A stretch of DNA of 43,058 nt from Bacteroidaceae bacterium (GTDB taxonomy: Bacteria; Bacteroidota; Bacteroidia; Bacteroidales; Barnesiellaceae_A). This document shows, one piece after another, positions 15,820 through 25,400 of this stretch; the first letter of the stretch is position 1, and the number at the start of each line of letters is the position of its first letter. Under the pieces are notes generated by a model that worked only from the letters and a program-made list of their open reading frames with translations, was not told the DNA's origin and made no database searches. Location: contig JAFXJY010000027.1 in NCBI GenBank assembly GCA_017531985.1, positions 1 to 43,058 of the forward strand. Reading direction: 5' to 3'. The position numbers and the translations under genes were made by a program.

Positions 15820-16635
15820 ATGAAAAACCTTTCAACCCTTTTCATGGCTCTTTTTATTGTCATGACAGCCTCGGCTCAAAATTCACAACGTAATCACGAA
15901 GATAGTTTTGTTGAGAATGCTTTGGGATTGAATATGAAGATGGTATATATTGAGGGCGGCACATTCACGATGGGAGCGACCTCGGAGCAAGATGTATCAG
16001 AAGATAGTGATGAAAAACCTACCCACAGTGTAACAGTAAGCAGCTTCTACATGGGGCAGACCGAAGTAACGCAAGCCCAGTGGAAAGCAGTTATGGGAAC
16101 AACCATACGTCAGCAGCGAGATAAAGCAGATCCTTCATACTCTTTGTCAGGCGAAGGAGATAACTATCCCATGTATTATGTCAGTCATGATGAAGCCCAA
16201 GCCTTCTGTCGTGAGTTGAGTCGTCTCACAGGCAAGAGCTATCGTCTGCCCACCGAAGCAGAGTGGGAGTATGCCGCCCGGGGCGGCAACAAGTCGCAAG
16301 GGTGCAAGTACAGTGGCAGCCATTCCATCGACTGCGTGACATGGTACTATCGCAACTCAAATAACAGTACCCATCCGGTGGGACAGAAGTCAGCCAATGA
16401 GTTGGGACTCAACGACATGAACGGCAATGTGTGGGAATGGTGCAGTGACTGGTATGGCAGTTACAGTTCATCAAGCCAGACCAATCCCAAGGGAGCAAGC
16501 AGTGGTCAAAACCGTGTCTACCGCGGTGGTAGCTGGAACAGCTTTCCCTCGTGCTGTCGCGTCTCTATGCGTGGCTACTATGCTCCGTCTTACCGCTACC
16601 GCGGTCTCGGTTTCCGCGTAGTTCTCGTTCCTTAG
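15820..16635 (+). CDS. Secreted SUMF1/FGE-fold protein with DGR-like variable C-terminus
   Basis: 271 residues with a signal peptide (cleavage near ASAQN, residue 20). The formylglycine-generating-enzyme/sulfatase-modifying-factor domain spans about 35-271: MVYIEGGTFTMGATSEQD, FYMGQTEVTQAQW, YRLPTEAEWEYAARGG, LNDMNGNVWEWCSDWYG and YRGGSW are all diagnostic. In catalytic FGE two Cys lie 2 and 7 residues after the Trp of GGSW. Here position +2 is Ser and +7 is Cys, so FGE catalysis is unlikely; a ligand-binding C-type-lectin-like role is more probable. The last 40 residues, rich in Tyr, Ser and Arg, resemble variable regions of retroelement-diversified proteins. No reverse transcriptase is in the window. 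Confidence 0.88.
   Translation: MKNLSTLFMALFIVMTASAQNSQRNHEDSFVENALGLNMKMVYIEGGTFTMGATSEQDVSEDSDEKPTHSVTVSSFYMGQTEVTQAQWKAVMGTTIRQQRDKADPSYSLSGEGDNYPMYYVSHDEAQAFCRELSRLTGKSYRLPTEAEWEYAARGGNKSQGCKYSGSHSIDCVTWYYRNSNNSTHPVGQKSANELGLNDMNGNVWEWCSDWYGSYSSSSQTNPKGASSGQNRVYRGGSWNSFPSCCRVSMRGYYAPSYRYRGLGFRVVLVP
16513..16617 (+). other. Putative DGR-type variable region at the 3' end of the SUMF1 gene
   Basis: The 35 codons from the Arg of RVYRGGSW to the Arg of GFR follow the layout of SUMF1-fold DGR targets: constant words RGGSW, CRVS and GFRV, with scattered variable positions between. Many variable-looking codons fit mutation of AAC or AAT (AGC 16540, TTT 16543, TGC 16552, GGC 16573, TAC 16576, TAT 16579, TAC 16591, TAC 16597, CTC 16606). 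No template repeat or reverse transcriptase was found nearby, so it would have to be diversified from elsewhere, or be a fixed relic. Inference only. Confidence 0.45.
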
Positions 16636-16742
16636 TTTTAGAGGGTCATTCATCGGAGATAAGCTAATAAAAAAAGCCTTTGAACCGGCGAGCAGGGCAA
16701 GGAATAAGCCCCGCAAAATTTATGCGGAGATGTAAATCTCTC

Positions 16743-16800
16743 ATCATCAAGGTGGTGGTAGGCTCGGTGTAGCTCGAAGCTTCCTTGATGATTTTATTTG
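16743..16800 (+). terminator. Terminator of the DUF4923-SUMF1 operon
   Basis: A perfect 10-base stem (16743-16752 with 16783-16792) with a 30-base loop is followed by TTTATTTG. Two smaller hairpins precede it (16711-16715 with 16723-16727; 16727-16731 with 16736-16740), so the whole 3' region is structured. Confidence 0.6.
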
Positions 16801-16847
16801 TAGTCAGATGCTGCTGAGTTCTTGCTCAGTGGGTATATAGCAAAAAG

Positions 16848-16889
16848 AATCGTCTCAGAGCAATTCGCAAGTGCGGCTCTGAGACGATT
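16848..16889 (-). terminator. Terminator of the prolyl oligopeptidase gene
   Basis: A perfect 14-base stem (16848-16861 with 16876-16889) is followed on the minus strand by CTTTTTG. It lies 22 bases beyond the stop codon of the minus-strand gene, a standard intrinsic terminator. Confidence 0.85.
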
Positions 16890-16910
16890 ATCTTATTATC
16901 GAATGTGAAG

Positions 16911-19022
16911 TTAGAACTTGGGGTTCATTCCCAAGTTGTACATGATAAAGGCAAACATATCGGTCTTTTCATCGACGATTTTGTGGCGAGGACGTCCTGC
17001 ACCGTGTCCGGCCTTCGAGTCGATGCGTATGAGGGTGGGGTTGATGCCATCGTTACAGTGTTGCAACTCAGCGGCAAACTTGAATGAGTGAGCCGGTACT
17101 ACACGATCGTCGTGGTCGGCGGTCATTACCAATGTGGCAGGATAGGTAGTGCCTTCACGCAGTGTGTGCAAGGGTGAATAACCAATGAGATAACGGAACA
17201 TTTCCTTGCTGTCGTCGGCTGTGCCATAGTCGCCTGCCCATCCCCAACCGATGGTAAATCGGTGGTAACGCAACATGTCGAGTACTCCCACTTGTGGCAC
17301 TGCTACTGCATATAAGTCGGGGCGTTGAGTCATACATGCTCCCACAAGGAGACCTCCATTGGAGCCACCGTTGATAGCCAACTTCGCGGGCGATGTGTAA
17401 CCTTGGGCAATGAGATACTCGGCGGCTCCTATAAAGTCGTCAAATACATTCTGTTTCTGCATCTTGGTACCTGCTACGTGCCACTCCTCGCCGTACTCGT
17501 TACCTCCGCGTAGATTGACTTCGGCATATACACCACCTTCTTCGAGGAAAGGTATCATTGTGTTGATGAATCGAGGATTGAGTGTGATGGCAAAACCACC
17601 GTAGCCGTAGAGCAATGTGGGGTTCTTACCGTCGAGTTCCATGCCTTTGCGGTGTGTTACGGTCATGGGGATGCGTGTGCCGTCTTTGCTGGTGAAGAAG
17701 AGCTGTTCGCTTACATATTGCTCGGGGTCGAAATCGACTTGTGGTGTGTAATAAAGTTCCGATTCTCGACTCTCGGTATCAAATGTATATACAGTCTGAG
17801 GATAGGTGAAAGATGTATAGGTGTAGAATACTTCTTTCTCCTTGGGCGAACCACTGATGCCTTGCAGAGTACCATTTCCGGGCAATTGTACTTCGTAGAG
17901 TTGTTCTCCATCCATCGAGTAGCAATAGAGGTGACTCATGACATCGATGGCGTAAGAGGCGAGTATCCGACCATTGGCAAGTGTAACACCCGACAATACA
18001 TTATCTTGTTCGGGAATAATCTCCTTCCAAGCCGAACGTTGTGGCGATTGAGGATTGACGGCTATGAGTCGATAGTTGGGGGCGTTGTCGTTGGTGTAGA
18101 ATAGCAAACAACCATTGTGCATACCCACCATCACATAGTCGTAGTCGTATCCCGGAAGAATGCAACGGATAGAGTGGTCGTTGCCGGTAAGACTTTGCAG
18201 ATAAATACCTACACCCGAAGTACCTGCCGACTCGGAAATAACCAAGTATTTCTTGTCGTCGGAGATCTCACCCGAAACATATCGGAACTCATTCTCTTCG
18301 TTGCAATATATGCGGCGATCCTGTTCGGTACTTGTACCCAATTTGTGATAATAGATAGTGTGATTCTTGTTGGTTGCCGATAGTTCTTTGCCTATCTCGG
18401 GCTTGAATGCACTATAATAGAAGCCATCGTTGTACCATGTAATAGGCGAGAATTTGATCCATTCTACATGGTCGGGAAGCAGTTCCAAGGTATTCAAGTC
18501 CATTACAAATACTTCATTCCAGTCCGAGCCACTACGCGAAATAGCATATGCCAGATATTTGCCATCGGGCGATATTTCGACCGACGATAATGCCACAGTA
18601 CCATCTTCACTCAACGCATTAGGGTCAAGTATCATGCGAGCCTCGGCATCGAGCGATTCTTTTTCGTAGAGTACACTCTGATTCTGCACTCCGTCATTGC
18701 GATAGAAGTAATATTTACCATTCTTTTTCCAAGGCATCGACTCGGTGGCATATTGTGATACCTCATTGAGACGATTGCGAAGAGCCTCACGGAAAGGTAT
18801 GTCGGCTAAGTAGCTGTTGGTGACAGCATTCTGAGCCTCCACCCATTGTGCTGTGGCTGCCGAAGTGTCGTTTTCGAGCCAACGATAGGGGTCGGCTACT
18901 ACTTCGCCCCACAGGGTGTCATTTACATTGGTGCGTTCGGTCTCGGGATAGGTTATTTTTCCTCCCGGTGAGCATGCGGTTGCAATAATTGCTCCCATAA
19001 TTAGCATCGATTTGTTGTTCAT
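16911..19022 (-). CDS. Prolyl oligopeptidase (S9A) lipoprotein
   Basis: 703 residues. The N-terminus has a lipobox-like ATAC (Cys17), so the enzyme is probably exported and membrane-anchored. The N-terminal segment and seven-blade propeller (about 25-430) are followed by an alpha/beta hydrolase domain (about 431-703). The catalytic triad is Ser554 in NGGSNGG, Asp638 in TADHDDRV and His673 in KAGHGAG, in the spacing of porcine prolyl oligopeptidase. Substrate-binding Arg640 and the LYGYGGF loop are also present. It cleaves short peptides after proline. It is monocistronic, with its own -7 element and terminator, and diverges from the efflux operon. Length is normal for the family. Confidence 0.95.
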   Translation of the reverse strand: MNNKSMLIMGAIIATACSPGGKITYPETERTNVNDTLWGEVVADPYRWLENDTSAATAQWVEAQNAVTNSYLADIPFREALRNRLNEVSQYATESMPWKKNGKYYFYRNDGVQNQSVLYEKESLDAEARMILDPNALSEDGTVALSSVEISPDGKYLAYAISRSGSDWNEVFVMDLNTLELLPDHVEWIKFSPITWYNDGFYYSAFKPEIGKELSATNKNHTIYYHKLGTSTEQDRRIYCNEENEFRYVSGEISDDKKYLVISESAGTSGVGIYLQSLTGNDHSIRCILPGYDYDYVMVGMHNGCLLFYTNDNAPNYRLIAVNPQSPQRSAWKEIIPEQDNVLSGVTLANGRILASYAIDVMSHLYCYSMDGEQLYEVQLPGNGTLQGISGSPKEKEVFYTYTSFTYPQTVYTFDTESRESELYYTPQVDFDPEQYVSEQLFFTSKDGTRIPMTVTHRKGMELDGKNPTLLYGYGGFAITLNPRFINTMIPFLEEGGVYAEVNLRGGNEYGEEWHVAGTKMQKQNVFDDFIGAAEYLIAQGYTSPAKLAINGGSNGGLLVGACMTQRPDLYAVAVPQVGVLDMLRYHRFTIGWGWAGDYGTADDSKEMFRYLIGYSPLHTLREGTTYPATLVMTADHDDRVVPAHSFKFAAELQHCNDGINPTLIRIDSKAGHGAGRPRHKIVDEKTDMFAFIMYNLGMNPKF

Positions 19023-19062
19023 GTAGTTAAAATTTTGTGTAGTTCATACTATTATTGATATG

Positions 19063-19070
19063 CAAAAGTA
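19063..19070 (-). promoter_or_regulatory. -7 element of the prolyl oligopeptidase gene
   Basis: The minus strand reads TACTTTTG, matching TAnnTTTG, about 40 bases before the ATG at 19022. The -33 box is not clear. Confidence 0.45.
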
Positions 19071-19229
19071 ATAATTACATTTCATTTTTCCTAAAACTTT
19101 GCGATATTATAGAAGCCTTCTAACATTATTATATATAGCAGCCGAGTGTGATGAATACTGAATTTACTTTTATTTACTAAAATCAAGAAAATACAACATG
19201 AAAACTTTTATCGTTTTTGTAGTTTTTTG

Positions 19230-19237
19230 TACATTTG
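19230..19237 (+). promoter_or_regulatory. -7 element of the efflux operon
   Basis: TACATTTG matches the -7 consensus 22 bases before the ATG at 19259. It overlaps the TTG at 19235 that begins the longest frame, so translation most likely starts at 19259. The TetR-family product may bind near here to repress its own operon; no clear palindrome was seen. Confidence 0.55.
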
Positions 19238-19258
19238 CACCGCGAAAAGAAAAAGGAA

Positions 19259-19879
19259 ATGAGTGACGAAATAAGACAATGTATTATTGATAAAGCCGGC
19301 AAACTGTTTTTTCAATATGGAATACGCTCTATAACAATGGATTTTATCGCATTGGAGTTGGGCATATCTAAGCGTACCCTTTACGAAACATTTACCAATA
19401 AGGATGCACTTATTATCGCATGCTTGGAGAAAGTCCGTAAAGAGCAAGAACAAGATATGTGTACAATATTTAACAGTGATGCCAATATCATAGAGAAGTT
19501 GGTGCGTTGTTATAGTAGAATTATATATCATGTCAACCAGACGAGTAGATCGTTTCAGCTCGACATCGAACAGATGCGGTCGAAAGTTAATGAAGTGGTA
19601 GCCAAGAACCGCGAGAAACAGTTTGAATACATTCGCAATATCCTCAATGTAGGTGTAGAAGAGGGGTATATTCGCTCTGATCTCAACATGGATATTGTAG
19701 CGACATTGCACAATAGTCAGATTGACTGGTACCGTAAATCGCAACTTCCGGGAAATAATGAATGGAGTTTTGCCGAAGTGTTAAGTACCGTTATGCGTAT
19801 CTTCCTTTACGGAATAGCTACCGAGAAAGGAGTAAAAGTACTCAATGAAAATTATGACTTAATAACACAAACATTATAA
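19259..19879 (+). CDS. TetR/AcrR-family transcriptional regulator of the efflux operon
   Basis: 206 residues from ATG 19259. The N-terminal helix-turn-helix (about 25-45, ITMDFIALELGISKRTLYETF) followed by NKDALI is the TetR signature. The C-terminal part is helical and would hold the ligand pocket. It is the first gene of an operon with TolC, adaptor and RND genes (12 bases to tolC-like), the standard arrangement for a local repressor that responds to a pump substrate. The longer frame from TTG 19235 overlaps the promoter -7 box and is not preferred. Confidence 0.9.
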   Translation: MSDEIRQCIIDKAGKLFFQYGIRSITMDFIALELGISKRTLYETFTNKDALIIACLEKVRKEQEQDMCTIFNSDANIIEKLVRCYSRIIYHVNQTSRSFQLDIEQMRSKVNEVVAKNREKQFEYIRNILNVGVEEGYIRSDLNMDIVATLHNSQIDWYRKSQLPGNNEWSFAEVLSTVMRIFLYGIATEKGVKVLNENYDLITQTL

Positions 19880-19891
19880 CAAATAAAAGGT

Positions 19892-21361
19892 ATGAAAAAA
19901 AGATTTTGCGTCTCTATTGCCACAGTGTTGGCATTGACAACAATGATTTCTGCCTCAGCTCAGACGTCGATAACAACCGACTCGGTTCTTTCCCTTGACT
20001 TGGATCGAGCGTTGACAATTGCGTTGAGCGAAAGTCCGACAATCAAGATTGCCGATCTCGAGGTTCAGAAAAAAGATTATTCTAAACGTGAGACCATCGC
20101 CGGTCTTTTACCCCAAATCGATGCTTCGGCTTCCTATCAGCGTGCTATCAAGAAGCAACGCATGTACATGTCGGGCGGTTCATTCGATATAGGTGGTATG
20201 ATGCAGACTTACTTAGGACCCATTTACGATGCAATGGGCGTTCCTTTCCCTGAGACCGGAGGTTCTACTTCGACATCCTCGTCGGAGGAGGGATTTGAGG
20301 TAGGATTGGACAATACCTATTCAATGGGCTTTTCGGCCACACTCCCCGTTATAGCTCCTCAGTTGTGGAAGAGTGTCGAGATAACCTCACTTGACATACA
20401 GACAACACTCGAAGCTGCTCGCTCTTCGCGTCTTTCACTCATCAACGAAGTACAGAAGGCTTATTATAATGTATTGTTGTGTCAGGATTCTTACGATGTG
20501 TTGCGTGACCAATATGATAACGCCAAGTTGAATGCCGAGACTTATGCCAATCAGTACAAACAAGGAACTGCATCGGAATACGATGTGTTGCGTTCGGAAG
20601 TTGCTGTACGCAACATCGAGCCTTCGTTACTCTCGGCCGAGAATGCTGTGAAACTGTCGAAACTCCAGCTTAAAGTGTTGATGGGTATCGATGTGGAAAT
20701 AGATGTAGTGATAAATGATAAATTGTCGAATTATGAGCAAAATATGTACGATGTAACAATGTCGATTGATCGCTCACTCGACAACAATACCGACTTGCGT
20801 CAATTGGACTTGCAAACGAAGATGCTCGAAAAAACTGCAACATTGCAGAAGTTCGCTTATATTCCCACACTGGGTGCCCAGTTCAGCTATAACTGGATAT
20901 CGATGAGTGATGGCAATATGTTCAAGAACTTCCGTTTCAATCCTTATTCGACAGTGGCAGTTGCACTCAATGTGCCTATCTTCTCGGGTGGTTCGCGTTA
21001 CTACAAAGTAAAACAAGCACAAGCCAATGTGGCTCAAATGGGCTTCCAACGCGATAACCTTGTGCGAGCTCTTGATATGCAAGTAGAGGCACAAATCGAT
21101 GCGATTACTAAGTCGGTAAAACAGATCGACTCTAACAAATTGGGCGTTCAACAAGCCGAGAAAGCATACGCTATCATGCAGAAGAGCTTTGAGATAGGTT
21201 CAGCCACTTTTGTGGCATTGAATGATGCCGAGTTGGCACTTACTCGTGCCCGTCTCTCATATAGCCAAGCCATCTATGACTTCCTTGCAGGTGTGAGCGA
21301 TGTGCAGAAATTGTTGGGTACTACCGACATAAGCAAGTATGAACCACAAGAAGAAAAATAA
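19892..21361 (+). CDS. TolC-family outer-membrane efflux channel
   Basis: 489 residues with a signal peptide (to about ASAQ, residue 24). It has the two-repeat coiled-coil architecture of outer-membrane efflux proteins: LDLDRALTIALSESPTIKIADLEVQKKDY at the start of repeat one and a second half with NVPIFSGGSRYYKVKQAQANV. It forms the trimeric exit duct of the tripartite pump with the adaptor and RND protein encoded next. A Gly/Ser-rich insert (about residues 128-137) is present in the first half. Gaps are 12 bases upstream and 27 downstream. Confidence 0.93.
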   Translation: MKKRFCVSIATVLALTTMISASAQTSITTDSVLSLDLDRALTIALSESPTIKIADLEVQKKDYSKRETIAGLLPQIDASASYQRAIKKQRMYMSGGSFDIGGMMQTYLGPIYDAMGVPFPETGGSTSTSSSEEGFEVGLDNTYSMGFSATLPVIAPQLWKSVEITSLDIQTTLEAARSSRLSLINEVQKAYYNVLLCQDSYDVLRDQYDNAKLNAETYANQYKQGTASEYDVLRSEVAVRNIEPSLLSAENAVKLSKLQLKVLMGIDVEIDVVINDKLSNYEQNMYDVTMSIDRSLDNNTDLRQLDLQTKMLEKTATLQKFAYIPTLGAQFSYNWISMSDGNMFKNFRFNPYSTVAVALNVPIFSGGSRYYKVKQAQANVAQMGFQRDNLVRALDMQVEAQIDAITKSVKQIDSNKLGVQQAEKAYAIMQKSFEIGSATFVALNDAELALTRARLSYSQAIYDFLAGVSDVQKLLGTTDISKYEPQEEK

Positions 21362-21388
21362 TAAAAACACATAGAACTAAAACAAGTT

Positions 21389-22405
21389 ATGAAAAAGATT
21401 AATCTTTTCTTGGTAGCAACGGCAAGTATAGCCCTATTAAGTGCATGTACCGGTGCTACTCAAACCGAACAAACAACAACAGAAGAAACTATCGAGTCGG
21501 TTAAGATTGCAACGGCAACATTGCAGGATGTCCCTCAGGAGGTAACTTACACAGCCACAGTGCAACCCGACAAACGTAACAACATCAGTTCGTCAATGCC
21601 CAATCGTATCAAGACAATATATGTCGAAGTGGGCGATTATGTAAAGAAAGGACAGCTGCTTGTTGACCTCGATGCATCTAATATTATGCAACAAAAAGTA
21701 CAACTTGACAACATTGAGTTGGAATACAATCGTGCCAAAGAATTGGTAGCCGTAGGTGGTGCTTCGCAACAACAATTAGACCAGATTACGACTCAATTTG
21801 AGGCTGCCAAGACAGCTTATAATAATCTGCTCGAAAACACCAAATTGTTAAGCCCCGTCAATGGCGTGGTGACTGCCCGTAACTACGACGATGGCGATAT
21901 GGCACAAGGTGCTATCCTTACAGTGATGCAGATTAATCCTGTTAAGATTGTTATCAATGTATCGGAAACAGAATTTACTAAGGTAAAAGTGGGAATGCCC
22001 ATCAATATTACGCTTGATGTGTTCGGCGATGAGATTTTCAAGGGTCGTGTATCGCTTATCTATCCTACCATCGACCCCATGACACGCACATTCGGTGTTG
22101 AAGTGGAAATACCCAATGCCAACAATCGCATACGTCCCGGAATGTTTGCTCGTGCCACTATCGACTTTGGTGCTAAATCAAGAGTGATAGTATCGGATCG
22201 TGCTGTAATCAAACGTGCCGGCTCGGGCGACCGTTTTGTTTACGTTTATAACAACGATGGTACTGTGACTTATACACAAGTCGAATTGGGTCGCCATGTC
22301 GACAATTATTATGAGATCCTTTCGGGTGTTGAAAATGGAACACAAGTAGTAGTTGCCGGTCAAACTCGTCTGAGTGATGGTGTTAAAGTTAATGTAGTAG
22401 AATAA
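21389..22405 (+). CDS. RND efflux periplasmic adaptor (membrane fusion lipoprotein)
   Basis: 338 residues, lipobox LSAC (Cys20), so it is lipid-anchored like AcrA. A biotinyl-lipoyl-like half (VEVGDYVKKGQLLVDLD), a short helical hairpin, the second lipoyl half (LLSPVNGVVTARNYDDGD) and the beta-barrel domain (LIYPTIDPMTRTFGVEVEI, IRPGMFARATI) are in the expected order. It links the RND pump to the TolC-like channel. Length is at the short end of the HlyD/AcrA family, mainly because the hairpin is short. Confidence 0.94.
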   Translation: MKKINLFLVATASIALLSACTGATQTEQTTTEETIESVKIATATLQDVPQEVTYTATVQPDKRNNISSSMPNRIKTIYVEVGDYVKKGQLLVDLDASNIMQQKVQLDNIELEYNRAKELVAVGGASQQQLDQITTQFEAAKTAYNNLLENTKLLSPVNGVVTARNYDDGDMAQGAILTVMQINPVKIVINVSETEFTKVKVGMPINITLDVFGDEIFKGRVSLIYPTIDPMTRTFGVEVEIPNANNRIRPGMFARATIDFGAKSRVIVSDRAVIKRAGSGDRFVYVYNNDGTVTYTQVELGRHVDNYYEILSGVENGTQVVVAGQTRLSDGVKVNVVE

Positions 22406-22452
22406 TAGGTGTGTATCATATTCATCACACTGTTATATAATAATGTAAAATT

Positions 22453-25400
22453 ATGAGTCTATACGAAGGTGCGGTCAAACGACCGATTATGACAGCTCTG
22501 GTGTTTATAGCCATTGCTATATTGGGACTCTTCTCATTGACGAAGTTGCCTATCGACCTCTATCCCGATATTGAGACCAACACAATCATGGTCATGACAG
22601 CTTATCCGGGTGCGAGTGCCGAAGATATTGAAACGAACCTTACTCGCCCGTTGGAGAATGCTCTCAATGCGGTGGAGGATCTTAAACACATGTCATCTCA
22701 GTCGCGTGAGAATTATTCGTTGATTACACTCGAATTTGAGTATGGTAATGATATTGACGTACTTACCAATGACGTGCGTGATAAATTGGATATGGTGGAA
22801 TCGGCACTTCCCGACGATGCCGAGAATCCTATCATCTTCAAGTTTAGTACCGATATGGTACCTATCGTAATTCTATCGGTGCAAGCCAATGAAAGTATGC
22901 CGGCTCTCTATAAGATATTGGATGATGCCGTTGCTACTCCTTTGGCTCGTGTCAATGGTGTGGGTTCGGTATCAATCGCAGGTGCTCCTAAGCGTGAGAT
23001 ACAAGTTTATGTCGACCCTAACAAGCTCGAAGCATATAATCTGACAGTAGAGGCCATCTCCGGTATTATAGGTGCTGAAAACCGCAACATTCCCGGTGGT
23101 ACATTTGATGTAGGTTCCGATACTTATGCTTTGCGTGTCGAAGGAGAGTTTACCGATGCTTCTCAAATGAATGACCTTGTTGTTGGAACTTTTAACGGAC
23201 AGACTATCTATCTGCGTGATGTGGCACGCATCAATGACTCGATTGAAGAGAGAGCCCAAGAAGCCTACAACGATGGAGTTCAAGGAGCTATGATTGTTAT
23301 TCAGAAACAATCGGGTGCCAACTCGGTGCAGATTGCCGATGCGGTGAAAGCTGCTGTTCCCGAATTACAGAAGAATCTTCCCAAGGATGTGAAGATAGGT
23401 GTTATCGTCGATACATCTGACAACATCCGCAATACAATTAATAGTTTGTTCGAGACTATTATGTATGCTTTGTTGTTTGTTACATTGGTTGTATTTGTAT
23501 TCCTTGGTCGTTGGCGTGCAACAATGATTGTTGTTATTACCATACCTCTATCATTGATTGCTGCCTTTATTTACTTGTTTGTGTCTGACAGTTCACTCAA
23601 TATTATATCACTTTCAGCACTTACTATTGCCATCGGTATGGTTGTGGATGATGCTATTGTGGTGCTTGAAAACGTTACAACACACATTGAGCGTGGTAGT
23701 GAACCCAAGCAAGCTGCTGTACATGGAACCAATGAGGTTGCGGTATCGGTTATTGCATCAACTTTGACACTCATCTGTGTGTTCTTCCCCTTGACCATGA
23801 TTGAGGGTATGACCGGCGTGATGTTCAAAGAGTTGGGTTGGATGGTCACAATCATTATGATAGTGTCTACCACCATTGCATTGTCACTTACTCCCATGCT
23901 ATGTTCCCAGATGCTCCGTTTGCAAAAGAAACGTTCAAAATCATTCAAGCGTTTCTATGGTCCTATCGAGCGGGCTCTTGATGCCTTTGACCGTTTCTAT
24001 GGTCGCATTCTCACATGGGCCACAGGTCATCGTGCTGCTATGGTGACGATATGTGTGGTTTTCTTTATCGCAAGTATGGGCTTGATGAAGTTTGTAGGTA
24101 GTGAGTTTATGCCCACATCCGACAACTCTCGCATTGGTGTAACACTCGAAATGCCCATAGGTACTCGTACTGAGATTACTCGTGAATTGGCTCTCGAATT
24201 GCAAAAGCGTTGGAGTGAAGAATATCCCGAGATGACCAAAATCAACTTTACCGTGGGTCAGGCCGATACCGACAATACTTTTGCTTCGTTGAGTGACAAT
24301 GGTTCCTACATTGCTACCTATAACATTCGTCTGTGTGACCCTGATGAGCGTGAACGTACCCTCTCAGAGATATGCGACTTGATGCGTAAAGACCTTGCTG
24401 AGAACTATCCCGACTTGAAAAAAGCCGAAGTGAAGCTCGGCGGTGGTGGTGGCGGTATGGGTGGTGAAACTACCGTTGACTTCGAAATCTATGGTTATGA
24501 TTTTACAGCCAGTGATACCATTGCCAATTACTTGGATAAGCAACTTCGTACCATCAATGGTGTAACTGAGGTGCGTATCAGTCGTGGTGACTACCAACCC
24601 GAATATCAAGTAGATTTTGACCGTGAGAAACTGGCTCTGTACGGACTTAATCTCTCAACCGCAGCGACATTCCTCCGAAATCGCATCAATGGTGCAACGG
24701 CATCACTCTACCGTGAAGATGGCGATGAGTACGACATCAAGGTAATGTATGCTCCCGAATTCCGTACTTCTATTGCCGACATCGAAAACATTCTTATCTA
24801 CAACAACCAAGGTAAGGCTGTGAGAGTGAAAGATGTGGGTAGGGTAGTAGAACGTTTCAATCCGCCTACCATCGAACGTAAAGACCGCGAACGTATCAAT
24901 ACCGTATCGGCTATTGTATCGGGTGCTCCCATGAGTGAAGTAGTAGCTGCTGCACAGAAGGTAATTGATCGTATGGATATGCCATCGGGCTTTAATATCG
25001 AATTGGCAGGTAGTTATGAAGACCAACAGGATTCTTTTGCCGACCTTTCAACATTGTTAATTCTCATTATATTACTTGTGTATGTTGTGATGGCAGCTCA
25101 GTTCGAGTCATTGAAGTATCCTTTCCTCATCATGTTGTCAATACCATTTGCACTATCGGGTGTAATCATTGCACTTGCAGCGACCGGTAGCACGCTCAAC
25201 ATGATGTCAATGCTCGGTGCTATCATGCTCGTGGGTATTGTAGTGAAAAATGGTATTGTGCTGATCGACTACATTTCATTGAATCGTGAGCGTGGTATGA
25301 GCATACGCCGTTCGGTAATCAATGGTGGTGAGTCGCGTTTACGTCCCGTAATCATGACCACGCTTACAACCATCTTGGGTATGGTACCTATGGCATTGAA

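Noticed and set aside
15820..16635. Catalytic formylglycine-generating enzyme
   Set aside because: One of the two active-site Cys positions (two residues after the Trp of GGSW) is Ser, and no sulfatase gene is nearby.
16636..16910. DGR template repeat and reverse transcriptase near the SUMF1 gene
   Set aside because: No sequence resembling the variable region with extra adenines, and no reverse transcriptase frame, was seen here or elsewhere in the window.
17652..18104. 150-codon plus-strand frame inside the prolyl oligopeptidase gene
   Set aside because: Antisense shadow of an intact enzyme with all catalytic residues.
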